Below are positions 41,637-51,015 of a DNA stretch of 64,000 nucleotides, piece by piece. The translations under genes were made by a program, and so were the position numbers. Within the stretch, counting starts at the first letter, position 1, and the number at the start of each line of letters is the position of its first letter. The stretch is from Sva-07 sp963828415 (lineage in GTDB: Bacteria > Actinomycetota > Acidimicrobiia > Acidimicrobiales > Ilumatobacteraceae). The stretch spans positions 124,001 to 188,000 of the forward strand of contig CAWHEI010000009.1 of assembly GCA_963828415.1 (NCBI GenBank). Reading direction: 5' to 3'. The notes beneath the pieces are model-generated. The model saw only the letters and a program-made list of their open reading frames with translations. It made no database searches and was not told the DNA's origin.

Positions 41637-43286
41637 GTGAAGCAGCTGTCCGGCCTCGATGCGAGTTTCCTCTACATGGAGACCGCCAACACCTACGGTC
41701 ACGTCAACGGTCTGGCGATCTACGAGCGACCCGATGGCGACTTCGATCCGTACCAGGCCGCCTACGACCGCTTCGACGCGCTGCTCGGTCGGCTCGAACC
41801 CATGCGTCGGCGGTTGGTCGAGGTGCCGTTCAAGCTCGACCATCCGTATTGGATCGACGATCCCGACTTCGACCTCAACTACCACGTCCGCCACATCGGC
41901 CTCGCCCCTCCGGGCGGTGCCGACCAACTGGCCGAACAGGTGGCACGCATCGTCGGTCGGCGGATGGACCGCAGCCGCCCGCTCTGGGAGGCCTATGTGA
42001 TCGAGGGCCTCGCCGACGGTCGCTGGGCGATGCTGACCAAGACACATCACGCCACGATCGACGGAGCGTCCGGCGTCCTGCTGCTCGGCATGCTGACCGA
42101 CCCGGCCCCCGACATGCCGATGCCCGAGCACGTCGACTGGGTCGGCGAAGCGGTCCCGTCGGATCGCGAGTTGCTCGAACGCACGATGCGCAACCTCGCT
42201 GCGAATCCGGTGAAGGGGATGCGATTGTCGCTGCGCATGTTGCGCAACGTCGCCGAAGCAGCGGGCGTCGACAGCGTGTCGGCCATCGCGTCGCAGGCAC
42301 GTGACGCGCTCAAGTCCGTTGCGCTCGGCGGAGCGATCGACACGCCCGAACCGGTTCATCGTGTGCGCATTCCGCTCTCGCCGGCGCCGCCGACGCCGTT
42401 CAACCGTGCGATCACTCCGCATCGTCGGTTCGCGATGCGCTCGACCGCGCTCGGCAACATCAAGGCGCTGAAAGACGCCACCGGTTGCACGGTCAACGAC
42501 GTGGTGATGGCGATCTGTGCGGGCGCACTGCGTGAATACTTGTTGCGGCACGATGCTCTTCCGGAGGCGCCGCTGCGTGCGATGGTGCCGGTGTCGATCC
42601 GCACCGGCGACGAGGAGGATCCGTGGACCAACCGGGTGGGCGGCATCATCGCCGACCTGCCGACCAACTGCGCCGATCCGCTCGAGCGGGTTCGTCGGTG
42701 TCACGAGGCGATGAACGAAGCGAAGCTGCAGATGGACGTGCTCCCCGCTGAGGACATCGCGGAGCTCGCGCAGGTCGCGCCACCGCTGGCGGCGACGGCG
42801 GCGATGCGTCTGCAGTCTCGGTTGCGCCTCGCCGATCGGGTCAACCTGCCGACGAACGTGGTGATCTCGAACGTGCCCGGCCCGCGACACGCGCTCTACT
42901 TCGCCGGCGCGAAGATGACGAACTACATCCCGGTCTCCACGATCGCCGACGACATGGGGCTGAACATCACGGTCCACAGCTATCTCGATCGGCTCGACTT
43001 CGGCTTGATCGCCGACCGCGAACTGGTGCCCGATCTCTGGGACCTCACCGACCTGCACATCGACGAGATCGGCGTGCTGTTCGAGGCAACGGGAGCTGAA
43101 TGGGCCGAGGTGCAAAAGGCGCCCTCGATGCGACGCGGTGGAGCGCGCAAGGCTCCGGTTCGCAAGAAGTCAGCGGCGAAGAAGTCGCCGGCGAAGAAGG
43201 CATCAGCGGTGAGGAAGTCGCCCACGAAGAAGTCATCGGCCGCCAAGCGCTCGCCGGCCAAGACGAAGTCACCGGCGAAGAAGTAG
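41637..43286 (+). CDS. Wax ester synthase/diacylglycerol acyltransferase (WS/DGAT) 2 with basic tail
   Basis: 549 residues from GTG 41637. Start LSGLDASFLYMET, active site THHATIDG, then NRVGGIIADLP and ISNVPGPRHALYFAGAKM are typical WS/DGAT segments. After residue ~493 a Lys/Ala/Pro/Ser tail of about 55 residues made of AKKSPAKK-like units follows, as in histone H1 and bacterial HupB tails; it is not part of the enzyme family. The tail could bind nucleic acid, acidic lipid surfaces or polyphosphate. It has no close downstream partner except an acyl-CoA dehydrogenase 67 bases on. Confidence 0.88.
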   Translation: MKQLSGLDASFLYMETANTYGHVNGLAIYERPDGDFDPYQAAYDRFDALLGRLEPMRRRLVEVPFKLDHPYWIDDPDFDLNYHVRHIGLAPPGGADQLAEQVARIVGRRMDRSRPLWEAYVIEGLADGRWAMLTKTHHATIDGASGVLLLGMLTDPAPDMPMPEHVDWVGEAVPSDRELLERTMRNLAANPVKGMRLSLRMLRNVAEAAGVDSVSAIASQARDALKSVALGGAIDTPEPVHRVRIPLSPAPPTPFNRAITPHRRFAMRSTALGNIKALKDATGCTVNDVVMAICAGALREYLLRHDALPEAPLRAMVPVSIRTGDEEDPWTNRVGGIIADLPTNCADPLERVRRCHEAMNEAKLQMDVLPAEDIAELAQVAPPLAATAAMRLQSRLRLADRVNLPTNVVISNVPGPRHALYFAGAKMTNYIPVSTIADDMGLNITVHSYLDRLDFGLIADRELVPDLWDLTDLHIDEIGVLFEATGAEWAEVQKAPSMRRGGARKAPVRKKSAAKKSPAKKASAVRKSPTKKSSAAKRSPAKTKSPAKK

Positions 43287-43353
43287 CCGGTCGATTCGTT
43301 CCGTGATCGCCCGAATCTGAACGCGCTTGGTCGACCGGCAAGACTCGACGGCG

Positions 43354-44583
43354 ATGGACTTCGACCTGCCACCCGACGACCACCCGACTCGCAGCACGGT
43401 GCGCGACTGGATCGCGCAGAATCCCCGGCCCACTGCAAAGCAGCTCGCCGAGGCCGGCTACGTCGTGCCGCACTGGCCCAAGCCGTGGGGCGTCGAGGCC
43501 GATCCCATCGATCAGCTCGTCATCGACGACGAACTCGCCAAGGCCGGGATCCAACGACCCGGCAACCACATCGGCATCGGCTGGGCCGCTCCGACGATCT
43601 TCCTGGCGGGCACACCCGAGCAGCACGAGCGTTACCTTCCGAAGATCTTCAGCGGAGAGGAGATCTGGTGTCAGCTGTTCTCCGAACCCGATGCGGGGTC
43701 CGACCTCGCCAACCTTTCAACCAGAGCCGTCAGGGATGGCGACGAGTACGTCGTCAACGGCTCGAAGATCTGGTCGAGCGGCGCCCATCATTCGCAGCTG
43801 GGAATCCTGATCGCGCGAACCGACCCCGATCAGCCCAAGCACAAGGGCATCTCGTACTTCATCTGTCCGATGGACCTGCCGGGCATCTCGATGAGCCCGA
43901 TCGTCGACATGACCACGGCGCATTCGTTCAACCAGGTCTTCTTCGACAACGTGCGGATCCCGGCGTCGCTGCGCGTCGGTGACGAGGGTGATGGCTGGCG
44001 CCTCGCCAAGGTCACCTTGTCGAACGAGCGGGTGTCGTTGTCGTCGGCCGGGTCGCTGTGGGGGGTCGGGCCCTCGGCCGATGACCTGATCGACGTGATT
44101 CGCGACAACGGGGGAGTGAGCGATCCCGTACTGCGCGATCGCACCGTTCGTCTGCACATCGAGGCCAAGCTGTTGCACCTCAACCGCATGCGCAGCCTCA
44201 GCGCCCGCTTGAAGGGCAAGACGCCCGGGCCCGAGGCGTCGATCCAGAAGATCATGGCCGACGAACACGGCCAGCACGTGATGGCGTTGGCCAAGGACCT
44301 CGCCGGCGCCGACGGCATGCTCACCGGGTCGGGCCCCGGCGGCACGATCGCGACGTCGTCGCGCAGCGGGCCCACCGAGAACAACCTCGCCGTCGACCGC
44401 CAGTTCCCCGACGTCGAGCCCGTGTGGCACTACGGGTACCTGTTCAGTCCGGCGCTCACGCTCGGCGGCGGCACGTTCGCGGTGCAACGCAACATTGTCG
44501 GCGAGTTCGTGCTCGGGCTGCCTCGCGAGCCGAACCTCGAGCAGGGCCTCACGTGGTCCGAGGCGCGGCAGCAGCGCTCGTGA
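43354..44583 (+). CDS. Acyl-CoA dehydrogenase
   Basis: 409 residues from ATG 43354. FSEPDAGSDLANL, VNGSKIWSSGAHHS and GDEGDGWRLAKVTL identify the family, in the larger subgroup often seen with steroid or branched substrates (FadE-like of mycobacteria). The C-terminus carries no typical YGGTxE, so the catalytic base position differs from the enzyme at 19283, as is usual in this subgroup. Substrate is unknown. Followed 27 bases on by polyphosphate glucokinase with its own promoter. Confidence 0.88.
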   Translation: MDFDLPPDDHPTRSTVRDWIAQNPRPTAKQLAEAGYVVPHWPKPWGVEADPIDQLVIDDELAKAGIQRPGNHIGIGWAAPTIFLAGTPEQHERYLPKIFSGEEIWCQLFSEPDAGSDLANLSTRAVRDGDEYVVNGSKIWSSGAHHSQLGILIARTDPDQPKHKGISYFICPMDLPGISMSPIVDMTTAHSFNQVFFDNVRIPASLRVGDEGDGWRLAKVTLSNERVSLSSAGSLWGVGPSADDLIDVIRDNGGVSDPVLRDRTVRLHIEAKLLHLNRMRSLSARLKGKTPGPEASIQKIMADEHGQHVMALAKDLAGADGMLTGSGPGGTIATSSRSGPTENNLAVDRQFPDVEPVWHYGYLFSPALTLGGGTFAVQRNIVGEFVLGLPREPNLEQGLTWSEARQQRS

Positions 44584-44597
44584 GACCGGCGTCGGAC

Positions 44598-44603
44598 TAG
44601 TTT
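44598..44603 (+). promoter_or_regulatory. -10 box (TAGTTT) for polyphosphate glucokinase
   Basis: TAGTTT ends 7 bases before GTG 44611, a leaderless arrangement. Confidence 0.45.
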
Positions 44604-44610
44604 CGCCGAC

Positions 44611-45357
44611 GTGGCATCGCTCGGATTCGGCATCGACATCGGCGGCTCCGGCATGAAGGCGGCGATCGTCGATCTCGACAACGGCACCCTCGTGTCGGAG
44701 CGGCTCCGCATCCCCACGCCCAAGCCGGCGACACCTGCGGCGATGGCGGCGGTGGCCGCGGAACTGGTGCATCGTCACCAGTGGTCCGGCCCGATCGGTG
44801 TCGGGTTCCCGGGCATCGTGCGACACGGTGTGGTTCACTCCGCGGCGAACCTCGACGCGAGCTGGGTGGGCGTCGACGCCGACCGCGTGTTCACCGCTGC
44901 GTGCGGGGCCGACACGCACATGGTCAATGACGCCGACGCGGCGGGACTTGCCGAGGTCCGCTGGGGTGCAGGCAGGGGCGTGGCCGGTGTGGTGCTGGTG
45001 CTGACGTTCGGCACGGGCATCGGCTCGGGGCTCTTCGTCGACGGGATCCTGGTGCCGAACACCGAACTCGGCCACCTCGAACTCGACGGACGCGACGCCG
45101 AATCACATGCGGCTGCGAGCGTTCGCGAACGCGAGGGCATTGGTTGGGCCGAGTGGACGCCGCGGGTCGAGCGCTACCTGCGCCACGTCGAGATGCTGTT
45201 CTCGCCGGATCTGATCGTGATCGGTGGCGGCGCGTCGAAGGCGGCCGATCAGTGGCTGCCTTCGATCTCGATCAGCACCCCGATCGTGGGGGCGGCGATG
45301 GCGAACAATGCCGGCATCGTCGGTGCGGCTCTCGTGGCTCGCGTCGCCGCACGCTGA
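44611..45357 (+). CDS. ppgK: Polyphosphate glucokinase (ROK family)
   Basis: 248 residues from GTG 44611. Phosphate-binding GIDIGGSGMK (7-16), NLDASWVGVD, VNDADAAGLAE and TFGTGIGSGLF, then NTELGHLEL and NNAGIVGAA, match actinobacterial polyphosphate glucokinases, which phosphorylate glucose with polyphosphate as well as ATP. Catalytic Asp is in NDADAAG. Cytoplasmic; feeds glycolysis and uses stored polyphosphate. It converges on the Ca/Na antiporter gene with 15 bases between. Confidence 0.92.
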   Translation: MASLGFGIDIGGSGMKAAIVDLDNGTLVSERLRIPTPKPATPAAMAAVAAELVHRHQWSGPIGVGFPGIVRHGVVHSAANLDASWVGVDADRVFTAACGADTHMVNDADAAGLAEVRWGAGRGVAGVVLVLTFGTGIGSGLFVDGILVPNTELGHLELDGRDAESHAAASVREREGIGWAEWTPRVERYLRHVEMLFSPDLIVIGGGASKAADQWLPSISISTPIVGAAMANNAGIVGAALVARVAAR

Positions 45358-45372
45358 CCCTGGTGGCGGCGA

Positions 45373-46479
45373 TCAGCGCAGTTCGGCGGGAACGCTGCCA
45401 CGCCCCCGGTACCAGAGCACCCCGATCGTGATCGCCACGATCGGCACCACGAAGTAGAGCACGACGTTGCCGTACGACTCGCGGGTTCCGTGTTCCGTCG
45501 CGTCGAGCACCAACCACGTGAGGTAGCCCGCGTAGCCGAACAGGAACGCGATGCCCTCCCAGCGGTTGAGCACGTGGCCGTTGGCGAAGATCGGCAGACA
45601 CGCGACCGCCACGGCGATCATGACGGGGATGTCGACCTGGACGGCGCTGGCAGCGACCGGGATCGCGTTCGGCGAGACGACGGCGGTGACGCCGAGCACG
45701 GCGAGCAGGTTGAACAGGTTCGAGCCGATGGCGTTGCCGACAGCGAGGTCGCGTTGTCCACGGATCGCTGCGAGCACCGAGGTCGCGACCTCGGGCAGTG
45801 ACGTACCGATGGCGACCACGGTCAACCCGATGACCAGGTCGCTCACGCCGAGGTCGGTGGCGATGTCGCTGGCGGAGCTGACGAGCCCCTGCGAGCCGAA
45901 CACCAACAAGACCAAGCCGAGCACGAGGAAGCCGATGTCCGACACGACCGATGCCTTGGCCAACGCTTCGGGATCGAGCGCCTCGTCGTACTCGGTGACG
46001 ATGTCGGGGGCCGACCCTCGAGTAGCCGTGATCACGGTCCAGGTGAGATACGCGGCCAGCAAGAGCAGGAACACCACGCCCTCGACACGACTGAGCGACT
46101 CGTTCAACACGAACACGAGGAGCAGCACCGATGCGCCGATCATGATCGGGACGTCGAGACGAACGATGCGCTGAGCGACGAACAACGAACCGCCGACGGC
46201 TGCGGCCGTGCCGAGCACGAGCAGGATGTTGGCGATGTTCGACCCGACGACGTTGCCGATGGCGATCGACCCGGCCTCCGGGCCGCCGCGCAGTGCGTCG
46301 CCGACGCTGACCGCGAGTTCGGGGGCGCTGGTGCCGAACGCGACCACGGTCAGCCCGATGACGACGCTCGACATGCCAGTGCGCGCAGCCAAGCGGGATG
46401 CGCCGCGGACGAGGAACTCGGCTCCGGCGACGAGCGCGACGAGCCCGGCGATCAGGATCGCAATCGAGGTCGGGCCCAT
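45373..46479 (-). CDS. Calcium/sodium antiporter (CaCA, YrbG-like)
   Basis: 368 residues. Two inverted halves of five helices carry the alpha repeats VVAFGTSAPELAVS and VVAIGTSLPEVATS, whose acidic residues bind Ca2+/Na+, and both have GNVVGSN or GNAIGSN segments. It exports Ca2+ in exchange for Na+ or H+. Start ATG 46479 has a possible TAGCCT -10 box about 9 bases upstream. It stands apart from the neighbouring IOR gene by 32 bases. Confidence 0.92.
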   Translation of the reverse strand: MGPTSIAILIAGLVALVAGAEFLVRGASRLAARTGMSSVVIGLTVVAFGTSAPELAVSVGDALRGGPEAGSIAIGNVVGSNIANILLVLGTAAAVGGSLFVAQRIVRLDVPIMIGASVLLLVFVLNESLSRVEGVVFLLLLAAYLTWTVITATRGSAPDIVTEYDEALDPEALAKASVVSDIGFLVLGLVLLVFGSQGLVSSASDIATDLGVSDLVIGLTVVAIGTSLPEVATSVLAAIRGQRDLAVGNAIGSNLFNLLAVLGVTAVVSPNAIPVAASAVQVDIPVMIAVAVACLPIFANGHVLNRWEGIAFLFGYAGYLTWLVLDATEHGTRESYGNVVLYFVVPIVAITIGVLWYRGRGSVPAELR

Positions 46480-46511
46480 CGCGACCGGAGGCTACGACCG
46501 AACCCTCAGCG

Positions 46512-49500
46512 TCACACGGTGCGAGCCTCACGTGACGCTGTGGCCAGTCGGCGAGCGAGTTCGGCACGGTACGAAGCGGCTCGGCGCAGCTTGAGGTCTT
46601 CGTACCCGCGGACCTGGTCGGGCAGCGAGGCGATCTCGACGAACTCGTCGTAGTTGGCCACGTTCAGTTGCCGGTTGAGCGTCGTGATCGCATCGACGTA
46701 CTCGGGGATCATCGCCCGCTCGATGCGGCGCACCTCGGCCCATCGGAAGGGATCGGCGAACGTGCCGCGCAGCCGCTTGCTCGCCCGGAGGGTCCGCAGG
46801 GCCGGCACGGCGGAGCGTTGCAACTTCAGTTTGCGGTCGAGGCCGAGCGAGCGCAGCATCGGGGGATGAAGGTGATGGGTGACCGTCGTCGCCGGGCCAC
46901 CGACGACCTCGTAGCCCGCTCGCGCAGCGTCATCGAGCAGCAGGCGGGCGACCTCGTACTCGTCCTTGTAGGCCATCAGCTTGTGCAGGTTGCGGGCGAC
47001 GGCCTGGCCGTAGCGCGTCGAGTCGACGCCGCTCGCGACCTCCGCACGGCTCGCCTCGTCGACGACCGAACGGAACCGGTCGGCGTAGGTCTCGGACTGG
47101 TAGTCGACCAGGTCGGCGGCGAGCCGTTCGATGAGATCGTCGAGCGACTCCGGCCTCGCTGGTCGTGTGAGTCCGGCTTCCCGCTCGACGGCGCCGGCGT
47201 CGACCGACCACGCGCGGCCCCACCGGAACGCGGCCAGGTTGGTGTCGACCGCAACGCCGTTGAGCATGATCGCCTGCTCGATCGCCTCGGTCGGCACCGG
47301 GATCGCGCCGGCCTGCACAGCGGCACCGAGCAGCAGAATGTTGGCCGTGGTCGTCGAGCCGAGCAGGCCGTCGGCGAGGCCTGCGGCGTCGAGGTAGCGG
47401 TTCTCGGTGGCCCGGCTGACCTGTCCGACCCGCTCGGCGAGCGCTGCTCCGTCCGGCGGAGCGATGTCGGGGTGCGTGACCATCTGCCCGGTCGGCACCG
47501 CGTCGGTGGAGGCGATCACGACGGTGCGGTCGGGTCGGACACCTGCGAGGTTCGCATCGCTCGCGCCGACGAGCAGGTCGAAGGCGAGCAGACAGTCGAC
47601 GCCTGACGCATTGGCGTGGTTCGACACGGCGGTCTCATCGCGGGTGATGCGCAAGTCGCTGACCACCGGTCCGGCCTTCTGCGACAGCCCGGTCTGATCG
47701 AGACCGCGAACATGCAGCCCGGCGAGCATCGCGGCCGTTGCGAGCACTTGGCTGACGGTGACGACGCCGGTGCCGCCGATGCCGGTGAGACGCACCGTGA
47801 TGTCGCCGCTGTCGACGGCTCCAACGGTCGGCTTCGGCAAGTCGGTCGGGGCGTCGAGCCGAACGGGCCGAGTCGTCGATGCTTGCTGGTCGGCGTCGAC
47901 GGTGACCGTGGCGAACGACGGGCAGTCGCCCTGGAGGCACGAGAAGTCGAAGTTGCAGCTCGTCTGATGGATGCGGGTCTTGCGTCCGTAGGGCGTGTCG
48001 ACCGGCTGCACCGACAGGCAGTTCGACTTGTCGCCGCAGTCGCCGCATCCCTCGCACACGCGCTCGTTGATCACGACGCGGAACCCTGGCGTGGTGATCG
48101 TGCCGCGAGCGCGGCCGCGCCGGTTCTCCGCCGCGCAGGCCTGGTCGTGGATGTGCACCGTCACCCCGGGGATCGCTGCGAGCACCTGTTGTGCTTCGTC
48201 GAACCGGCTGCGGTCCCACACGTCGACGCCAGCCGGGAACGAGCCCGCCGGATGCCGGTGGGGATCATCGCTCGTGACGATCACCCGCTCGACACCTTCG
48301 AGCAGCACCAATGCCGCGACGTCGGGGACCGACATCTGGCCGACGGGATCCTGCCCGCCGGTCATCGCCACCGTGCCGTTGTACAGCAGCTTGTAGGTGA
48401 TGTCGACGCCGGCGGCGACCGCGGCGCGGACCGCCAGTGAGCCCGAGTGGAAGAACGTGCCGTCGCCCAGGTTCTGCACGAGGTGATTGCGTCCGACGAA
48501 CGGCGCCATCCCGATCCACTGCGCTCCTTCGCCACCCATGCAGGTGAGCCCGACGATGTCGCCGACACGTTCGGGATCCATCATCGCCACCATGGCGTGG
48601 CAGCCGATGCCGCCGCCGACGAGCGTGCCAGGCTCCGCGCGGGTGCTGCGATTGTGCGGACAACCGGAGCAGTAGAACGGCGCTCGGTTGACCGTCAGAG
48701 GGATGCGGGTGCGTTTCGGTGCGATCAGCTCGTCGAGCGGTCGGAGCCGATCGGCGAGTCGGGCGGACAGCCGCGCATGCAACGGTGCGAGCAGCGTGTC
48801 GACGTCGACGGTGCCGTGGCCCGGGATGAGCAGGTCACCTCGTTCGTCGCGTCGGCCGACCACGCGTGGATGGTGGGCGCCGTCGTAGAACGAGCTCTTC
48901 AGCAGACCCTCGAGCGTCGGGTTCTTCTCTTCGACGACGATCACCTCCTCGAGGCCCTCGGCGAACTCGCGGGCCTGGGCCGGATCGAGCGGCACGGGCA
49001 TCAGCAGTTGGAACAGGCGCACGCCGGCACTGCGCACGTCGTCGTCGGTGACGAGGCCGAGCACTCGAAGCGCCTCTCGGACTTCGTGGAACGTGTGACC
49101 GCATGCGGCGATGCCGATCCAGTCGTCGGTGGAGCGGGCGACGACTCGGTTCAGTCCGTTCTCGACGCCGTAGCGCCGGGCGAGCGGCCAGCGGATCTCC
49201 TGGAATTCACGTTCCATGTCGATCGTGTACGGCGTGATCAGCCGTCCGTTCGGTCGAGGGTGGAACGGGTGGCCATCCACCTCGATCACCGGCGACGACG
49301 CCTGCACCCGGTCGGGGTGCACGTCGACGGTTCCCGTGCCGTCCGCGACCGCCGTCACCAACTTGAGCCCGGCCCACAGACCGCACGACCGTGAGAGCGC
49401 AACCGCATGACGGCTCAGGTCGAGCGCCTCCTGCACGTCGCCGGGGAACAGGATCGGCATGTGGAGGTCGACCATCGTGGCGTCGCTCGACGACGGCAGT

Positions 49501-49994
49501 GTGGAGGACTTGGCTGCCGGATCGTCACCGACGACCGCGACGACTCCGCCGTGCATCGACGTGCCGGAGAACACCGCGTGGCGGATCGCATCACTGCTGC
49601 GGTCGAAGCCGGGGCCCTTGCCGTACCAGATGCCCACGACACCGTCGTAGCTCGCGTCGTCGAGCGTCATCGCCAGCTGGCTGCCCATCACCGCGGTCGC
49701 GGCGAGCTCCTCGTTGACCGCCGGTTGCACCACGATCGGCAGGTCGGGCACCGTGGCGGACGCGCGGCGGAGTTCCTCGGTGAGCGTGCCGACCGGTGAG
49801 CCCTGATAGCCAGACGCGAACGCAGCGGTGGTCAGGCCGAGACGCCGGTCGAGGCGAAGCTGGTCGACCGCGAGACGAGCAACGGCTTGGAGACCGGAGA
49901 GGAACACCGTGCCGTCCTCGAGGCGGAACCGGTCGGCGAGCTCGTAGGAGCGACCGGATCCGACCGACTCGGTCTGGCTGCTGTCGATCGTCAC
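46512..49994 (-). CDS. Fused indolepyruvate ferredoxin oxidoreductase family protein
   Basis: 1160 residues from GTG 49994 with a strong ribosome site (GAGGGAGGA). Order: N-terminal pyrimidine-binding (IorA-like) domain, TPP-binding domain with GGGIGCHAM and YNGTVAMTGGQ, a ferredoxin-like segment CEGCGDCGDKSNC with further cysteines, then an IorB-like gamma domain with GIGGTGVVTV and a C-terminal extension. It decarboxylates 2-oxoacids from aromatic or branched amino acids to acyl-CoA, reducing ferredoxin. The single-chain form is known in aerobic bacteria. The gene stands alone. Confidence 0.92.
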   Translation of the reverse strand: MTIDSSQTESVGSGRSYELADRFRLEDGTVFLSGLQAVARLAVDQLRLDRRLGLTTAAFASGYQGSPVGTLTEELRRASATVPDLPIVVQPAVNEELAATAVMGSQLAMTLDDASYDGVVGIWYGKGPGFDRSSDAIRHAVFSGTSMHGGVVAVVGDDPAAKSSTLPSSSDATMVDLHMPILFPGDVQEALDLSRHAVALSRSCGLWAGLKLVTAVADGTGTVDVHPDRVQASSPVIEVDGHPFHPRPNGRLITPYTIDMEREFQEIRWPLARRYGVENGLNRVVARSTDDWIGIAACGHTFHEVREALRVLGLVTDDDVRSAGVRLFQLLMPVPLDPAQAREFAEGLEEVIVVEEKNPTLEGLLKSSFYDGAHHPRVVGRRDERGDLLIPGHGTVDVDTLLAPLHARLSARLADRLRPLDELIAPKRTRIPLTVNRAPFYCSGCPHNRSTRAEPGTLVGGGIGCHAMVAMMDPERVGDIVGLTCMGGEGAQWIGMAPFVGRNHLVQNLGDGTFFHSGSLAVRAAVAAGVDITYKLLYNGTVAMTGGQDPVGQMSVPDVAALVLLEGVERVIVTSDDPHRHPAGSFPAGVDVWDRSRFDEAQQVLAAIPGVTVHIHDQACAAENRRGRARGTITTPGFRVVINERVCEGCGDCGDKSNCLSVQPVDTPYGRKTRIHQTSCNFDFSCLQGDCPSFATVTVDADQQASTTRPVRLDAPTDLPKPTVGAVDSGDITVRLTGIGGTGVVTVSQVLATAAMLAGLHVRGLDQTGLSQKAGPVVSDLRITRDETAVSNHANASGVDCLLAFDLLVGASDANLAGVRPDRTVVIASTDAVPTGQMVTHPDIAPPDGAALAERVGQVSRATENRYLDAAGLADGLLGSTTTANILLLGAAVQAGAIPVPTEAIEQAIMLNGVAVDTNLAAFRWGRAWSVDAGAVEREAGLTRPARPESLDDLIERLAADLVDYQSETYADRFRSVVDEASRAEVASGVDSTRYGQAVARNLHKLMAYKDEYEVARLLLDDAARAGYEVVGGPATTVTHHLHPPMLRSLGLDRKLKLQRSAVPALRTLRASKRLRGTFADPFRWAEVRRIERAMIPEYVDAITTLNRQLNVANYDEFVEIASLPDQVRGYEDLKLRRAASYRAELARRLATASREARTV

Positions 49995-50114
49995 GAATCC
50001 TCCCTCGGTCGGGCCCCCGCCCCATGTTGTACCCCACCTGGCGTACCCCGTCGAGCGACCAGGTATTCAGCGAACCCTGTCCGTCCGGACCCGACCCCGA
50101 TGGACAGGAGACGT

Positions 50115-50951
50115 TCAGACGAGGTGGTGGCGCACACCCAGGCGTTCCGCCGAGTCGTCGCCAGGCACGGGGAGCTGGGCGACGACGCGCAGCGAGGGCC
50201 ACTCGGCTGGGGTCAACTGTTGGTACTCGAACGTCAACTCGCCGGCCGTCGGGTGACGGAACCGGCGAAGCCTGGTCTCGAACCCGGACACGTCGTGCTC
50301 GGCCCACCACTGGGCGAACTCGTCGCTTTCTTCTCGCAACACGGCGATCAGTTCTGCCATCGCATCGTCGTGACGCACCGACGACGTCGCCGAGCGGAAC
50401 TCCGCGAGCGCCTGGCGAGCATGGATGTCCCAGTCGACGATCAGGTCGCGGGTCGCGGGGTCGGCGAACAAGACCCACAGCAGGTTTCGCCGCGGGGGCT
50501 CGAGGTCGACGATGCGCGGGTACAGCCGGGCCTGGGCGGCGTTCCAGCCGACGAACTCCCAGTGCGGTCCGAGCACGTAGGCCGGCGCCGGCATCAGCGA
50601 GTCGAGGAGCCGGACCAGTGCGCTCGGCGGCTCGGTGGGTGCATCGACGGTGGCAGTGCCGGGCTCGGTGAGCGAGAGCAAGTGGTCGAGGCCGGCATCG
50701 TCGAGGCGCAGCGCCCGCCCGATCGCCAGCAGCACGTCGTCGGAGGCGTTGATCCGTCGACCCTGTTCGAGCCACGTGTACCAGGTGAGCGAGACACCGG
50801 CGAGCATCGCCACTTCTTCCCGGCGCAGCCCGGGCGTTCGTCGTCCTCGTGCCGACGGCAGGCCGACCTGCTCGGGGCGCGTGGACTCGCGGCGGGCGCG
50901 CAGGAACTCGGCGAGCTCCTGTCGGTGATCGGCGGCGGTCGAGGCGGGCAT
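50115..50951 (-). CDS. XRE-family regulator with MmyB-like ligand-binding domain
   Basis: 278 residues from ATG 50951. An N-terminal helix-turn-helix (TPGLRREEVAMLAGVSLTWYTWLEQGR, about 38-65) is followed by an MmyB-like domain (PAYVLGPHWEFVGWNAAQARLY onward) thought to bind a fatty acid or other small ligand. It is divergent from an M20 peptidase gene 64 bases away, and such regulators often control the divergent neighbour, so that gene is a candidate target. Confidence 0.9.
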   Translation of the reverse strand: MPASTAADHRQELAEFLRARRESTRPEQVGLPSARGRRTPGLRREEVAMLAGVSLTWYTWLEQGRRINASDDVLLAIGRALRLDDAGLDHLLSLTEPGTATVDAPTEPPSALVRLLDSLMPAPAYVLGPHWEFVGWNAAQARLYPRIVDLEPPRRNLLWVLFADPATRDLIVDWDIHARQALAEFRSATSSVRHDDAMAELIAVLREESDEFAQWWAEHDVSGFETRLRRFRHPTAGELTFEYQQLTPAEWPSLRVVAQLPVPGDDSAERLGVRHHLV

Positions 50952-51002
50952 CGAGGCACCAGTCAAGCAAGATCTTGAGCGTCGCAGGAGCACCGGAGGC
51001 AA

Positions 51003-51008
51003 TACGGT
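51003..51008 (+). promoter_or_regulatory. -10 box (TACGGT) for M20 peptidase
   Basis: TACGGT ends 7 bases before GTG 51016, favouring that start over GTG 51007, which overlaps the box. Confidence 0.45.
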
Positions 51009-51015
51009 GGGTGTC

